Source: Taishania sp.
GTDB lineage: Bacteria > Bacteroidota > Bacteroidia > Flavobacteriales_D > Crocinitomicaceae
Direction of reading: 5' to 3'
NCBI GenBank assembly: GCA_030150045.1
Contig: JASLGM010000043.1
Location: 1 to 64,000 of the forward strand
DNA: 64,000 nucleotides
The notes under the pieces are model-generated. The model made no database searches, was not told where the DNA came from, and saw nothing but the letters and a program-made list of their open reading frames with translations. Below, in pieces: positions 25,048 to 33,773 of this stretch (position 1 is the stretch's first letter; each line of letters begins with the position of its first letter). The translations under genes and the position numbers were made by a program.

Positions 25048-26025
25048 TTAAAAACTTCTGGTTTGGTAAGCATCCATTAAAAGCATTTGATAGTTGTATT
25101 GCTTTTGGTTTTCAATTATTTTATCAAAGGCTTTGTTTACATTATCACCTGCTTTGAATATGGGTTTTAAAGGGTATTGAAGTGGAGTAAGAAAGTCATC
25201 CCAATGAACAGGGACGATTGTTCCTGGTGTAATTTGTTTGATTAAATGTTCAAAATATGATTTTGTATCTTTTTCGTTTGCTTTCCCTAAGCCTGTAATC
25301 CCAAGAAAAGCGACATCTATATGAATGTTACGGTAGGCTTTTTCCAAAGGATGAAAACTGGCTTTTAATAAATAGGTTTTTTCTTTATGTTTAATAAGGA
25401 AATCGAATGAACCGCCTTCTTTGAATTCATTTAATTTATAAGGCAAAGAATGATTACTTGTAAAAACGTGACCTAAGTCGTTGTTAAAGATATTGGGTTT
25501 CGAATGAATAGAAGTGATAGGTTGGATATGAAATTCTCCTATTTGATGACCATTATCTTCGTTAAAGGCTTGTATTTGATTTTCAGGAATTTTGTTTATT
25601 TGGGCAAAGTTTTGTGTGCTCAAAGATCCATAAACAATAGCTTGTGTTCTATTGGCAACTTCAGGGGCATCAAGAATATGATCGATATGCGAATGGGAAA
25701 CAAAAATTCCTTTTAGGTTTTTGAAGTATTTCTCAACTATTGGAGCTACTATAACAGTATCTGTTCCCAATGCAGAGAAAAGCACTTGTTGTTTTGAGGG
25801 TCTTGAAAAGTAAGGGTCGAACAAGATTTGTGTTTTACCATCGTCAAAAAGTAGGCAGGTGTTTCCGAAAAACGTAATACTAATTTCGTCTTTTTGGGGT
25901 GCTCGTTCTGTGACCGGGAAATAGTTAATATAGAGCTTTGTATCCCCTCCAGGTTGAAGGAAATAATAAAGTACTGCAGAAAGAACAAAAAGTAGAGTGA
26001 AAAGATAGTATGCAATTTTTCTCAT
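25048..26025 (-). CDS. MBL-fold metallo-hydrolase, membrane-anchored
   Basis: A single N-terminal hydrophobic segment (residues 4-24) is followed by a metallo-beta-lactamase domain. The metal-binding motif is HSHIDHILDAPE near residues 110-121, and further ligands are likely in IHSKPNIF (about 174) and VPVHWDDF near the C-terminus (about 279). The strand EISITFFGNTCLLFDDGKTQILFDPYFSRP is typical of UlaG/NAPE-PLD-like hydrolases. The substrate is unknown; lipid or lactone hydrolysis is possible. A terminator-like hairpin lies 8 bp before the ATG. Confidence 0.83.
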   Translation of the reverse strand: MRKIAYYLFTLLFVLSAVLYYFLQPGGDTKLYINYFPVTERAPQKDEISITFFGNTCLLFDDGKTQILFDPYFSRPSKQQVLFSALGTDTVIVAPIVEKYFKNLKGIFVSHSHIDHILDAPEVANRTQAIVYGSLSTQNFAQINKIPENQIQAFNEDNGHQIGEFHIQPITSIHSKPNIFNNDLGHVFTSNHSLPYKLNEFKEGGSFDFLIKHKEKTYLLKASFHPLEKAYRNIHIDVAFLGITGLGKANEKDTKSYFEHLIKQITPGTIVPVHWDDFLTPLQYPLKPIFKAGDNVNKAFDKIIENQKQYNYQMLLMDAYQTRSF

Positions 26026-26033
26026 AATGATAA

Positions 26034-26064
26034 ATAAAAAAGCCTCAGGTTAATACTGAGGCTT
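26034..26064 (-). terminator. Terminator-like hairpin just upstream of the MBL hydrolase start
   Basis: On the minus strand AGCCTCAG pairs with CTGAGGCT around a 7-base loop, followed by TTTTTT and, 8 bp later, the ATG at 26025. It could end transcription from the lipoprotein gene or act as an attenuator like the one before eamA. I see no convincing leader frame. Confidence 0.65.
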
Positions 26065-26135
26065 GATATAACAGAATCAAGTAAAGTGTTTTTAGAGTAA
26101 TCTTAAATAAACAACATTATTTGATCGTTTATGTG

Positions 26136-26284
26136 AATTTCAGCCCGGACGGAGCGTGATAGCTAAATGTTGAAAAAGGGAGTGAGCGCTAGCGTGTAAT
26201 TGCGACCATGTGGAAGCGCATTACACGCAGCTAGTGAAGCCCTTTTTCGTCATTTACTAAAGCGCGTAGACCGAAATGGCTGCC
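26136..26284 (+). repeat. Element B, copy 3 (solitary)
   Basis: It starts AATTTCAGCCCGGACGGAGC and ends TAGACCGAAATGGCTGCC. Terminal arms are CAGCC/GGCTG. Nested stems are AAAAAGGG/CCCTTTTT, CTAGC/GCTAG and GTGTAAT/ATTACAC around the loop GCGACCATGTGGAAGC. No element A is next to it. It lies between two minus-strand genes and points the opposite way, ending 11 bp from the stop codon of the lipoprotein gene. Confidence 0.75.
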
Positions 26285-26295
26285 AAATATTTTTA

Positions 26296-26655
26296 TTAAT
26301 GTTCTAAAATCAATTTAACGGTTGTCACTGATTTACCATCTGTTTCCACATTGTTTAATGTTGTTGCATAGATGATTCCATTTACGGTTGTGGCACATTT
26401 GATCTTCCAGTTTTCTTGTTTTTTAATTTTTTGGAAGGTGAATTCACCATTTACATCAGTTATTGTAGATTTCACGGGTTCAGGATTATCTCCGTCGTAA
26501 AGGATAACTTCCACGTCGTCAGCTGTCAAATGAATTTCTGTATTTGCCTCTTTAATAACTACTTGACCGCGGATTCCGCTAATGTCTTTACTGCAAGAGG
26601 AAAATGTAGCTAACATACCTAGTATCAAACCGAAAAGCACTGCAAAATATTTCAT
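26296..26655 (-). CDS. Small lipoprotein with carboxypeptidase-regulatory-like domain
   Basis: This 119-residue protein has a lipoprotein signal ending in the lipobox FSSC (Cys at residue 21). The mature part IRGQVVIKEANTEIHLTADD, VEVILYDGDNPEP and DVNGEFTFQKIKK looks like a single beta-sandwich of the carboxypeptidase regulatory type, common in Bacteroidota surface proteins. Function is unknown. It is monocistronic, 86 bp downstream of the GNAT-nitrilase fusion. Confidence 0.75.
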   Translation of the reverse strand: MKYFAVLFGLILGMLATFSSCSKDISGIRGQVVIKEANTEIHLTADDVEVILYDGDNPEPVKSTITDVNGEFTFQKIKKQENWKIKCATTVNGIIYATTLNNVETDGKSVTTVKLILEH

Positions 26656-26740
26656 AAGTGTGTTTTAATTTTATTAATTCTATCACAAATTTACACATTT
26701 AACTTGGAAGTTTATTTCCTTATTAAAAGTTTAAGTTTTA

Positions 26741-28288
26741 TTAATCTGGTTTTTGGAGTCCTACTTTTCGATTCAACTTGTAAAGGTCGAGCCTGCGATC
26801 TTTTAGGTTTTTTACTGCTCCATGGCTATGGAGTTCTTTGAGTAAGTCGAGATCTACGTCTACGATGAGAATCATTTCTGTGTTTGGTGTTGCTTCAGCC
26901 TTAATTCCATTTGTAGGAAAGGAGAAGTCGCAAGGTGTAAACACACCTGATTGGGCATATTGAATGTCCATATTATGTACATTTGGCAGGTTTCCAACAC
27001 TTCCAGCAATGGCTACGTAACATTCGTTTTCGATAGCTCTTGCTTGTGCGCAGCTTCGAACTCGTGAATATCCGTTTTGTGTATCGGTAAGGAATGGGAC
27101 AAACAGGATATCCATTCCATCGTCTGCGAGTAGTCTTCCTAATTCAGGGAATTCAACATCGTAACATACTAGAACGCCGATTTTCCCACAATCTGTATCG
27201 AAAGATTTCAGTATGTTTCCGCCTCTCATTCCCCATACTTTATCTTCATCAGGTGTGACGTGTATTTTTTCGAACCTTTCAGAGCTACCATCTCTTTTAC
27301 ATATGTATCCGACGTTTAGAAGTTGGTCGTTTACGATTTCGGGCATGCTTCCGGTGATGATATTAATGTTGTAGAATATGGCAAGTTTAGAGAATCGATT
27401 TACGATGCTTTCTGTGTATGTTGCTAGTTCACGTATGGCTTCAGATTCGCTTAAGTGGTTGAATGAGGCCATTAATGGTGCATTAAAGAATTCAGGGAAT
27501 AAGGCAAAGTCACAGCGGTAGGAACTTAGTGCATCAAGGAAGAATTCTACTTGTTGCATCAATTCATCTAAATCCCGATAGGAGCGCATTTGCCATTGAA
27601 TGAGTCCTAGTTTTACGATTGTTTTTGTTGTTCTGAAATTATCATTTGGTTTTTCGTAATAGATATTATCCCATTCCATAAGTACTGCATATTCACTTGA
27701 AGCTGCATCACCTTCTAGGTAACCTTTTATTACACGTACGGGGTGAAAATCGTTTGACATCTGGAAGTTCAAAACGGGGTCAAATATTTCCCTGCTTCTT
27801 ACTTTTTCCATGTATTTACGAGGTGTAAGTTTTCCTTGGTGTTCTTGATAATTAGGCATTCGTCCTCCAAAAACGATTCGTTTGAGGTTTAATTTTTCGC
27901 ATAATTCTTTTCGGTAATCGTATAACCTTCTACCGAGTCGCATTCCTCTAAATTCGGATTTAACAAAAATATCAATTCCATAGAGAACGGTTCCATTTGA
28001 ATTATGTGTATTGAACGTGTAATCTCCTGTGATTTGTTTATAGGTATGGTGTTCGTCAAATCTGTTTTCTTCCACAATAATGGAAAGTACACATCCAGCA
28101 ATTACGTCATTAACTTTTACAACTACTTGTCCTTCAGGGAATTTATCGATTAGACTTTGGATTTGGTATTTTTCCCAATATGGATCATCAACTGATTCAT
28201 AAGAGCTAATCATTAAGCTTTTTAATTCTTTATAATCTTCAATGGTTAGTGGTTCTAACTCAACGAGGTGTTTTTCTTCTTCTTCCAT
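26741..28288 (-). CDS. Fused GNAT acetyltransferase / carbon-nitrogen hydrolase
   Basis: This 515-residue bifunctional protein has a GNAT domain at about residues 12-215, with the acetyl-CoA loop RGMRLGRRLYDYRK at 114-127. A nitrilase-superfamily domain follows (about 223-510) with the complete Glu-Lys-Cys triad: E266 in LFPEFF, K341 in FEKIHVTPDE and C375 in VLVCYDVEFPE. Such fusions are known in several bacterial phyla but have no settled physiological role. A coupled deamidation and acetylation of a small amide is plausible (inference). There is no signal peptide, so it acts in the cytoplasm. Confidence 0.92.
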   Translation of the reverse strand: MEEEEKHLVELEPLTIEDYKELKSLMISSYESVDDPYWEKYQIQSLIDKFPEGQVVVKVNDVIAGCVLSIIVEENRFDEHHTYKQITGDYTFNTHNSNGTVLYGIDIFVKSEFRGMRLGRRLYDYRKELCEKLNLKRIVFGGRMPNYQEHQGKLTPRKYMEKVRSREIFDPVLNFQMSNDFHPVRVIKGYLEGDAASSEYAVLMEWDNIYYEKPNDNFRTTKTIVKLGLIQWQMRSYRDLDELMQQVEFFLDALSSYRCDFALFPEFFNAPLMASFNHLSESEAIRELATYTESIVNRFSKLAIFYNINIITGSMPEIVNDQLLNVGYICKRDGSSERFEKIHVTPDEDKVWGMRGGNILKSFDTDCGKIGVLVCYDVEFPELGRLLADDGMDILFVPFLTDTQNGYSRVRSCAQARAIENECYVAIAGSVGNLPNVHNMDIQYAQSGVFTPCDFSFPTNGIKAEATPNTEMILIVDVDLDLLKELHSHGAVKNLKDRRLDLYKLNRKVGLQKPD

Positions 28289-28412
28289 AGTTGTTTTGCA
28301 ATTATCGTGAATTTACGAAAGGAAATAATGATAATAAAGAAAAGGAATAAAGATTTTTCGATTTACTTTAATTTAACAAATATGGTTTGATTTTGTCTTT
28401 ATATCTATTATT

Positions 28413-28871
28413 TTACTTTAGTTGTTCTCCTGTTAAAGGATCTATTAGTACAGGTTGTTCATTTGATATTTTTTGATATACACCTGATAATTTTTGTGAT
28501 TCGATTTCATTTACTTCCACTGAATTCTCTGCAATAATTTCAAGTTCATCTTTTTGAAAGTTAAAATAGATAACATAGTCTTTGTTGCCATTTGGCGAGT
28601 AACTTGCACTGTTGTTGTGTAGATTTATTGTATCAACGAAGGAGGTGTTATTATGGTCAGGAAAACCGTTGTTTAAATCAAATGTGAAAGCAATTTTCTT
28701 TTGATCAATTTTTTTTACCTGAATGATTCCTACACGTGTGTTTGAGCTTGCAACTGGATTTATTAGTGCATACGTTCCACTTGGATCTATTTCTTTTTTG
28801 TTGCTTTCACATGCTAAAAGTAAAGGGAGGATACAGCAAATAATTGGTCGATACATGATTAATGTTCTCAA
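28413..28871 (-). CDS. Putative lipoprotein of unknown function
   Basis: This 152-residue protein has a short hydrophobic signal (MYRPIICCILPLLLACESNKK) ending in an LLAC lipobox. The ATG at 28856 (residue 6) may be the true start, as the signal begins there. The mature part is rich in Asn, Asp and Ile with beta-strand character (RVGIIQVKKIDQKKIAFTFDL). I recognise no domain. The 107-bp gap downstream holds no clear feature. Confidence 0.68.
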   Translation of the reverse strand: MRTLIMYRPIICCILPLLLACESNKKEIDPSGTYALINPVASSNTRVGIIQVKKIDQKKIAFTFDLNNGFPDHNNTSFVDTINLHNNSASYSPNGNKDYVIYFNFQKDELEIIAENSVEVNEIESQKLSGVYQKISNEQPVLIDPLTGEQLK

Positions 28872-28978
28872 AAATAAAATGGTGATGCATAAATTTACGT
28901 TTGAAAATTACATATAATAAATTCCTGAGATTGTTCTGTTTTGTTATTTATATACGTTTACAAAACAAAAAGCGGTTT

Positions 28979-30076
28979 CTAATTATTTTTTATTGTTCTG
29001 TCTTTCCATTTTAAGGGTGAAATGTATTTAATGATTATCATCAGTACAAATTGTAAAGGAAAGATAAGGTTGTAAAATGGTAGTATAATCATTTTTGACA
29101 TTTGTTTCTTATTCTTGAAATATAATGAAGAAATAATCGAGTCTAACAAAATTTTAAGACCAAAAATCCATATACTAAATTCTGGGAATAGATAGAAACT
29201 AGAACATAAAGTAAACCAGAAAACACCTTGTACAATTGAGGCCATTAACGTGATTTTTTTCAATTCGATGTCATTAATTGCGGGTGTTTTTAAAAACCAA
29301 CGTAGTCTTTGTTGTAAATGATTAATTATGTTTTTTTCAGCTGGTGTTTTTACAGCATAAACGGGTTCTGTTAATAGAACAATTCTAGCATTGTTTTTTT
29401 TAAATGCAGCCAATAGGAATTGATCGTCTCCACTTTGAATATGATTATGATCATCAATATTTTCAAATGAAAGGTAAGCTTCTTTCGAAAATAAAAGATT
29501 TGCACCACTACAAATTATAGGATTTGTATATCCTGCTTGAGCAATATTTGTAATTTGTGTTATAACTGTATCAAGCGATAAGAACCTTGTCCAAAAGTTT
29601 CCTGTAAATTCAACAGGAAGAATATTCATGTCTACTTTTGGTAACTTTTCTAATGCTTGTAAATAATTCTGATTAAATGTTATATCTGCGTCCCACGTTA
29701 AAACATAGGTTGTTTCGATTCTTTCTATCGCCGTTTTTATTGCAGATTTCTTTCCTAATCCATTGTTTTTAAGAATAATTAATTGCAATTCTTTGAGTTG
29801 TTTTTCCAGAAAGTTAGAGGTATTATCAGTAGAATGATCATCTACAGCTATTACTTTCAAATTGTATTTCTTCGTATCAAGAAGGGCTTTTATTAGAGGC
29901 TGAATTCTCTTTGTCTCATTTCGAAATGGAATTATTATCGTGATGTCTTGAAGAGAAATTGTGTTTTTTTCATTTGAGATTTTCTTTTTTTTGTAAAACT
30001 TGTAATTTCCAATAGTTACCCAAAGTGTAAAATAGAGGTAAAGAACAAGAAATAGAAGAAACAACAACAACATCAT
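28979..30076 (-). CDS. Glycosyltransferase family 2, membrane-associated
   Basis: I place the start at 30076, where ATG overlaps the stop of the upstream gene (ATGA), giving about 365 residues. The longer frame to 30133 lacks a useful start. An N-terminal hydrophobic helix precedes a GT2 domain: ITIIIPFRNETKRIQPLIKALL, VIAVDDHSTDNTSNFLE, the DxD-like TWDADITFNQNY, and SGDDQFLLAAF followed by QQRLRW (the QxxRW motif). The C-terminus has three or four membrane helices. This resembles processive or lipid-linked sugar transferases. Translational coupling to the upstream membrane protein suggests they work on the same glycolipid (inference). Confidence 0.85.
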   Translation of the reverse strand: MMLLLFLLFLVLYLYFTLWVTIGNYKFYKKKKISNEKNTISLQDITIIIPFRNETKRIQPLIKALLDTKKYNLKVIAVDDHSTDNTSNFLEKQLKELQLIILKNNGLGKKSAIKTAIERIETTYVLTWDADITFNQNYLQALEKLPKVDMNILPVEFTGNFWTRFLSLDTVITQITNIAQAGYTNPIICSGANLLFSKEAYLSFENIDDHNHIQSGDDQFLLAAFKKNNARIVLLTEPVYAVKTPAEKNIINHLQQRLRWFLKTPAINDIELKKITLMASIVQGVFWFTLCSSFYLFPEFSIWIFGLKILLDSIISSLYFKNKKQMSKMIILPFYNLIFPLQFVLMIIIKYISPLKWKDRTIKNN

Positions 30077-30996
30077 TTTCGTTTGCAAATTATTAATCCT
30101 ACTAATGTAGGGAATACTAAGTTTATCAACCATATTAGCAATGAGGCTGTTAAAATGGCGTTTCCATCAAACGAATAATGAGAAAGAATGGTTAAACTTA
30201 CTCCTTCACGAACTCCTATTTTACCAAGAAAAGCAGAGGGAATAAGTGTTGTAATGAGGTAAATTAATGCTACATAGCTCCATAAATCTGTTGAATAAGT
30301 CATTCCACAAGCAATCAAAAAGAATACGAATTGTGTTGAATAAACACAGTATCTAGCTAATGAAATGATAAGAGTTTTTATTGGAAAGCTTGCGTTTTCA
30401 AGAATAGCCAAAGACATTCTATTATACCATTTCCATTTTTTTTTCAAAAAAACGATGCGATGGAAGTTAAAATAAAAAATGAGCAAAAAGCTTAGAAGAG
30501 TTATTATGTAAGGATAGAAATTGTATAGTTCTTTTGTAAAAGTTCTATATCTAAAAAAATAAATGGCAATTCCTCCTAAAATAATGGTTACTAAAAGTGC
30601 AGCAAAATTTCCAAGAAGTGTGAGGACAATGATGTTATTTCTATTTTCCTTTGGGAAGTAATACATTCTACCTAAAAAATTACCTTGCATATTTGGAGTC
30701 ATCATTCCAGTTATTATTCCAGCAAAAAAGGAAGATATACGCACTTCCTTTTTTGTTTTAATATCTTGCATATCAATAATTAACTTCCACTTTGTATACT
30801 CCAAGCCATAATTTATGAAGACCATAATGATTGCTAAATAAAACAAATGATGCTTTAGAAACTGATAATTAAAAGATTTGAAATCTAGTTGTTGTTTAAA
30901 TTTTGTAAAAAGGTAAATACAAAGAAAAACGATAAATATATATCGTAATAATTCAATAGCAATCGCTCTATTTTTCTTAGTTTTATCCAAAAGCAA
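30073..30996 (-). CDS. Lysylphosphatidylglycerol synthase TM-region-like (UPF0104) membrane protein
   Basis: This 307-residue membrane protein has about 8 helices. KWKLIIDMQ, SFFAGIITGMMTPNMQGNFLGRMYYFPKE, and STQFVFFLIACGMT with TTLIPSAFLGKIGVREG near the C-terminus match the flippase-like family related to MprF and AglD membrane parts. No soluble synthase domain is present. The start is TTG at 30996, since no upstream ATG is available. It overlaps the glycosyltransferase by 4 bp and is divergent from ruvC with only a few bases between the two starts. Confidence 0.78.
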   Translation of the reverse strand: MLLDKTKKNRAIAIELLRYIFIVFLCIYLFTKFKQQLDFKSFNYQFLKHHLFYLAIIMVFINYGLEYTKWKLIIDMQDIKTKKEVRISSFFAGIITGMMTPNMQGNFLGRMYYFPKENRNNIIVLTLLGNFAALLVTIILGGIAIYFFRYRTFTKELYNFYPYIITLLSFLLIFYFNFHRIVFLKKKWKWYNRMSLAILENASFPIKTLIISLARYCVYSTQFVFFLIACGMTYSTDLWSYVALIYLITTLIPSAFLGKIGVREGVSLTILSHYSFDGNAILTASLLIWLINLVFPTLVGLIICKRK

Positions 30997-31003
30997 AATT
31001 TTG

Positions 31004-31561
31004 ATGGTTGAAGATAAGATAATTCTTGGAATTGACCCTGGAACAACTGTTTTAGGGTATGGTATTATTTTGGTGAAAGGGAATAAAATTGAGATGTTAA
31101 ATTTTGGTGTAGTCCAATTGTCAAAATTAGAAGATCATCCTGCGAAGTTGGAGCGTATTTTCTCTCGCATAGACGGGTTGATTCAAGAATATAAACCAAC
31201 AGAATTAGCTATCGAGGCGCCCTTTTTCGGCAAGAATGTACAATCTATGTTGAAACTAGGTAGAGCACAAGGTGTAGCTATAGCTGCATGCTTGAAAAAT
31301 GGAATGACTTATGAAGAATATACGCCTAAGCGAATTAAACAAAGTATTACTGGTAATGGAAATGCTTCTAAAGAACAAGTAGCTGCAATTTTAGAGAAAA
31401 TGCTAAACATTAAAGAGATGCCAAAATTTTTAGATGCAACTGATGGATTAGCCACTGCAGTTTGCCATCACTTTTCAAAAGGTATTGGAGAAAATTACAA
31501 AGCTAAATCAGGGAGTGGGTGGGAAGGATTTCTTCGAAAAAATCCTTCCCGAAAAGTCTAA
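31004..31561 (+). CDS. ruvC: Crossover junction endodeoxyribonuclease RuvC
   Basis: This 185-residue Holliday junction resolvase carries the four acidic residues in LGIDPGTTVLGYG (first Asp), AIEAPFFGKNVQS (Glu), and the C-terminal DATDGLATAVCHH with its two Asp. ATG at 31004 is preferred to the TTG at 31001. RuvC cleaves four-way junctions with RuvAB, which are not in the window. The C-terminal extension (YKAKSGSGWEGFLRK) is short and basic. It is convergent with the methyltransferase gene, with no gap between them. Confidence 0.95.
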   Translation: MVEDKIILGIDPGTTVLGYGIILVKGNKIEMLNFGVVQLSKLEDHPAKLERIFSRIDGLIQEYKPTELAIEAPFFGKNVQSMLKLGRAQGVAIAACLKNGMTYEEYTPKRIKQSITGNGNASKEQVAAILEKMLNIKEMPKFLDATDGLATAVCHHFSKGIGENYKAKSGSGWEGFLRKNPSRKV

Positions 31562-32272
31562 TTAATTGGATTTTCCGATTAAAAACAAAGTTGGTTTTTT
31601 ACTTAGATCATATGCCTTCTCTCTCCATTCTTTGATCGACATAGTCCACACGGACTCATCGGGCATTGTTAGATTACAAGCAATGCTTAATTCTGTAACA
31701 TCTGCTAATTCATTTAATAAATCATCTAATACATTCATGTTTCTAAATGGAGTGTCCATAAAGATATGTGTTGAGCCCGTTCTTCTTGCGTCACCTTCGT
31801 AATCTTTTAACCTTTTTATTCTTTCTTTACGTTCTCTAGGAAGATAACCATGAAAAGAGAAAGTTTGACCTGAGAAACCACTTCCCATTAAAGCAAGTAA
31901 AATAGAAGAAGGTCCTACAAGAGGAGTTACACGTATTCCTTCTTGATGAGCAAGCGCAACAATTTCTGCTCCTGGGTCGGCTACTCCAGGGCATCCAGCT
32001 TCACTAATTACTCCAATATCATTTCCTTCTTTAGCAGGGCGTAAGTATCTAAAATAATCTTTTGCTGAAACATGTTTGTTTAGTTCAAAAAATTGGCATT
32101 CATCAATAGGGAAATCTCGATCCAATCTTTTCAAATAACGACGTGCTGTTTTAATATCCTCTACAATAAAATTTCGCAATTCAGTTATTATGCTTTTTAC
32201 ATTTGTTGGGATCACATCGTCAACTATCTCACCTCCTAAGGTGGTTGGAATCATATATATTTTACCTTTCAT
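31562..32272 (-). CDS. SAM-dependent tetrapyrrole-type methyltransferase (RsmI-like, short form)
   Basis: This 236-residue protein has the tetrapyrrole methylase fold: MIPTTLGGEIVDDVIPTNV at the N-terminus, GNDIGVISEAGCPGVADPG, VTPLVGPSSILLALMGSGF and SFHGYLPRE. The closest well-known relative is RsmI, which 2'-O-methylates C1402 of 16S rRNA, but RsmI is longer (about 285 residues) and begins LYVVATPIGN. This may be the second, Bacteroidota-type paralogue. It overlaps the LMW-PTP gene by 11 bp, so expression is coupled. Confidence 0.85.
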   Translation of the reverse strand: MKGKIYMIPTTLGGEIVDDVIPTNVKSIITELRNFIVEDIKTARRYLKRLDRDFPIDECQFFELNKHVSAKDYFRYLRPAKEGNDIGVISEAGCPGVADPGAEIVALAHQEGIRVTPLVGPSSILLALMGSGFSGQTFSFHGYLPRERKERIKRLKDYEGDARRTGSTHIFMDTPFRNMNVLDDLLNELADVTELSIACNLTMPDESVWTMSIKEWREKAYDLSKKPTLFLIGKSN

Positions 32273-32729
32273 ACTTTTTTAACTTTTCGATTATTTGATC
32301 AGTTGCTTTATCTAACATGCGATATACATTTTCAAAGCCTTCTTCACCACCATAATATGGATCAGGAACTTCTGTATTTGAACAAGGGGTTAATTCATTA
32401 AGAATTAACGTAACACGTTGTTTATCTTCTTTGGACTTTGCTAGTAGATTTACATTTTCAAAATTACTTTTGTCCATAACATAGATTAAATCAAAAGTTG
32501 AAAAATCCTCAACGGTAAATTGCCTTGCTCTTAACATGCTAATGTCAACACCATTTTTTCTTGCAGTTTGCTGCATTCTATGGTCAGGAGCTTTTCCTAT
32601 ATGATAATTTGCCGTACCAGCAGAATCAACAATTACATGAAAAGGCAATTGCCCTACTTTACTTCTTAATAAACCATCAGCCATAGGACTACGGCAAATG
32701 TTTCCCAAACATACCATTAGTATCTTCAT
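32262..32729 (-). CDS. Low molecular weight protein-tyrosine phosphatase
   Basis: This 155-residue cytoplasmic phosphatase has the P-loop VCLGNICRSPMA (C7 nucleophile, R13) and the general acid in VPDPYYGGEEGFENVY near residue 120. In bacteria these enzymes often control exopolysaccharide tyrosine kinases, none of which is nearby. The gene is the first of a two-gene unit with the RsmI-like methyltransferase and is divergent from the sigma factor gene. Confidence 0.92.
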   Translation of the reverse strand: MKILMVCLGNICRSPMADGLLRSKVGQLPFHVIVDSAGTANYHIGKAPDHRMQQTARKNGVDISMLRARQFTVEDFSTFDLIYVMDKSNFENVNLLAKSKEDKQRVTLILNELTPCSNTEVPDPYYGGEEGFENVYRMLDKATDQIIEKLKKYER

Positions 32730-32898
32730 GATACAAAAATAAAGAAATGTTCGTTGAAAACGGCTATTTGTCTGTTCTAAAACGATAAATGGAAAAAAAG
32801 GGTCTAGAACAGTACTTTTTTAACATAAAAAAACTTGAATTATGATTGTATATGACAGATAATAAATAACTTAATGAAAATCTTTTATATCTAAGACC

Positions 32899-33768
32899 AT
32901 GAGACAACTGAAGATTGCAAAGCAAGTTACCAATAGAGAAACGGCATCTCTGGACAAATATTTGCAAGAAATTGGCCGCGTAGAATTAATTACAGCAGAT
33001 GAAGAGGTGGAACTAGCACGTCGTATCAAAAATGGCGATCGTCTAGCTTTAGAACGTTTGACAAAAGCGAATTTGCGTTTTGTAGTATCTGTATCTAAAC
33101 AATATCAAAACCAAGGACTTTCTTTACCCGATTTAATAAATGAGGGGAATTTAGGTTTGATAAAGGCTGCTGAAAGGTTTGATGAAACTAGAGGTTTTAA
33201 GTTTATATCTTATGCTGTTTGGTGGATTCGACAATCCATCCTACAAGCACTGGCTGAACAAGCGAGAATTGTTCGCTTACCTTTAAATAAAATAGGAACG
33301 ATAAACAAAATTAATCGTGCGTTCTCTGAACTAGAGCAGAAAAATGAAAGACCTCCCACAGCAGAGGAATTGGCTGATCATCTGGAATGTAGCGTGAACG
33401 ATGTGAAGCAATCTATAATGAATTCAGGTAGGCACGTTTCTATGGATGCAAGTTTAGTCGAGGGGGAGGAGTCATCATCAAATTTGTATGACATTCTTCC
33501 AAATGATGGTTTACCAGGACCGGAGGACGGTTTAGCAATTGAATCTTTACGTCAAGATATTGACCGCTCTTTATCTACTTTAACGGGAAGAGAAGGCGAT
33601 GTTATTCGTTTGTATTATGGTTTGAACGGTAAACATCCAATGACGTTAGAGGAAATTGGAGAACGATTTGATTTAACACGAGAACGCGTTAGACAGATTA
33701 AAGAAAAGGCAATAAGAAGGTTGAAACACACTTCGAGGAGTAAGATGTTAAAATACTACTTGGGATAA
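32899..33768 (+). CDS. rpoD: Primary sigma-70 factor (RpoD/SigA)
   Basis: This 289-residue group 1 sigma factor lacks region 1.1, as is usual in Bacteroidota. Region 1.2 (SLDKYLQEIGRVELITADEE), regions 2.1-2.4 (LTKANLRFVVSVSKQYQNQG, LINEGNLGLIKAAERFD, FKFISYAVWWIRQSILQAL), region 3 (KIGTINKINRAFSELEQ) and region 4 (TLEEIGERFDLTRERVRQIKEKA) are all present. It directs recognition of the TAnnTTTG promoters seen in this window. It is convergent with priA (5 bp between the ends) and divergent from the phosphatase gene. Confidence 0.95.
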   Translation: MRQLKIAKQVTNRETASLDKYLQEIGRVELITADEEVELARRIKNGDRLALERLTKANLRFVVSVSKQYQNQGLSLPDLINEGNLGLIKAAERFDETRGFKFISYAVWWIRQSILQALAEQARIVRLPLNKIGTINKINRAFSELEQKNERPPTAEELADHLECSVNDVKQSIMNSGRHVSMDASLVEGEESSSNLYDILPNDGLPGPEDGLAIESLRQDIDRSLSTLTGREGDVIRLYYGLNGKHPMTLEEIGERFDLTRERVRQIKEKAIRRLKHTSRSKMLKYYLG

Positions 33769-33773
33769 TTAAT

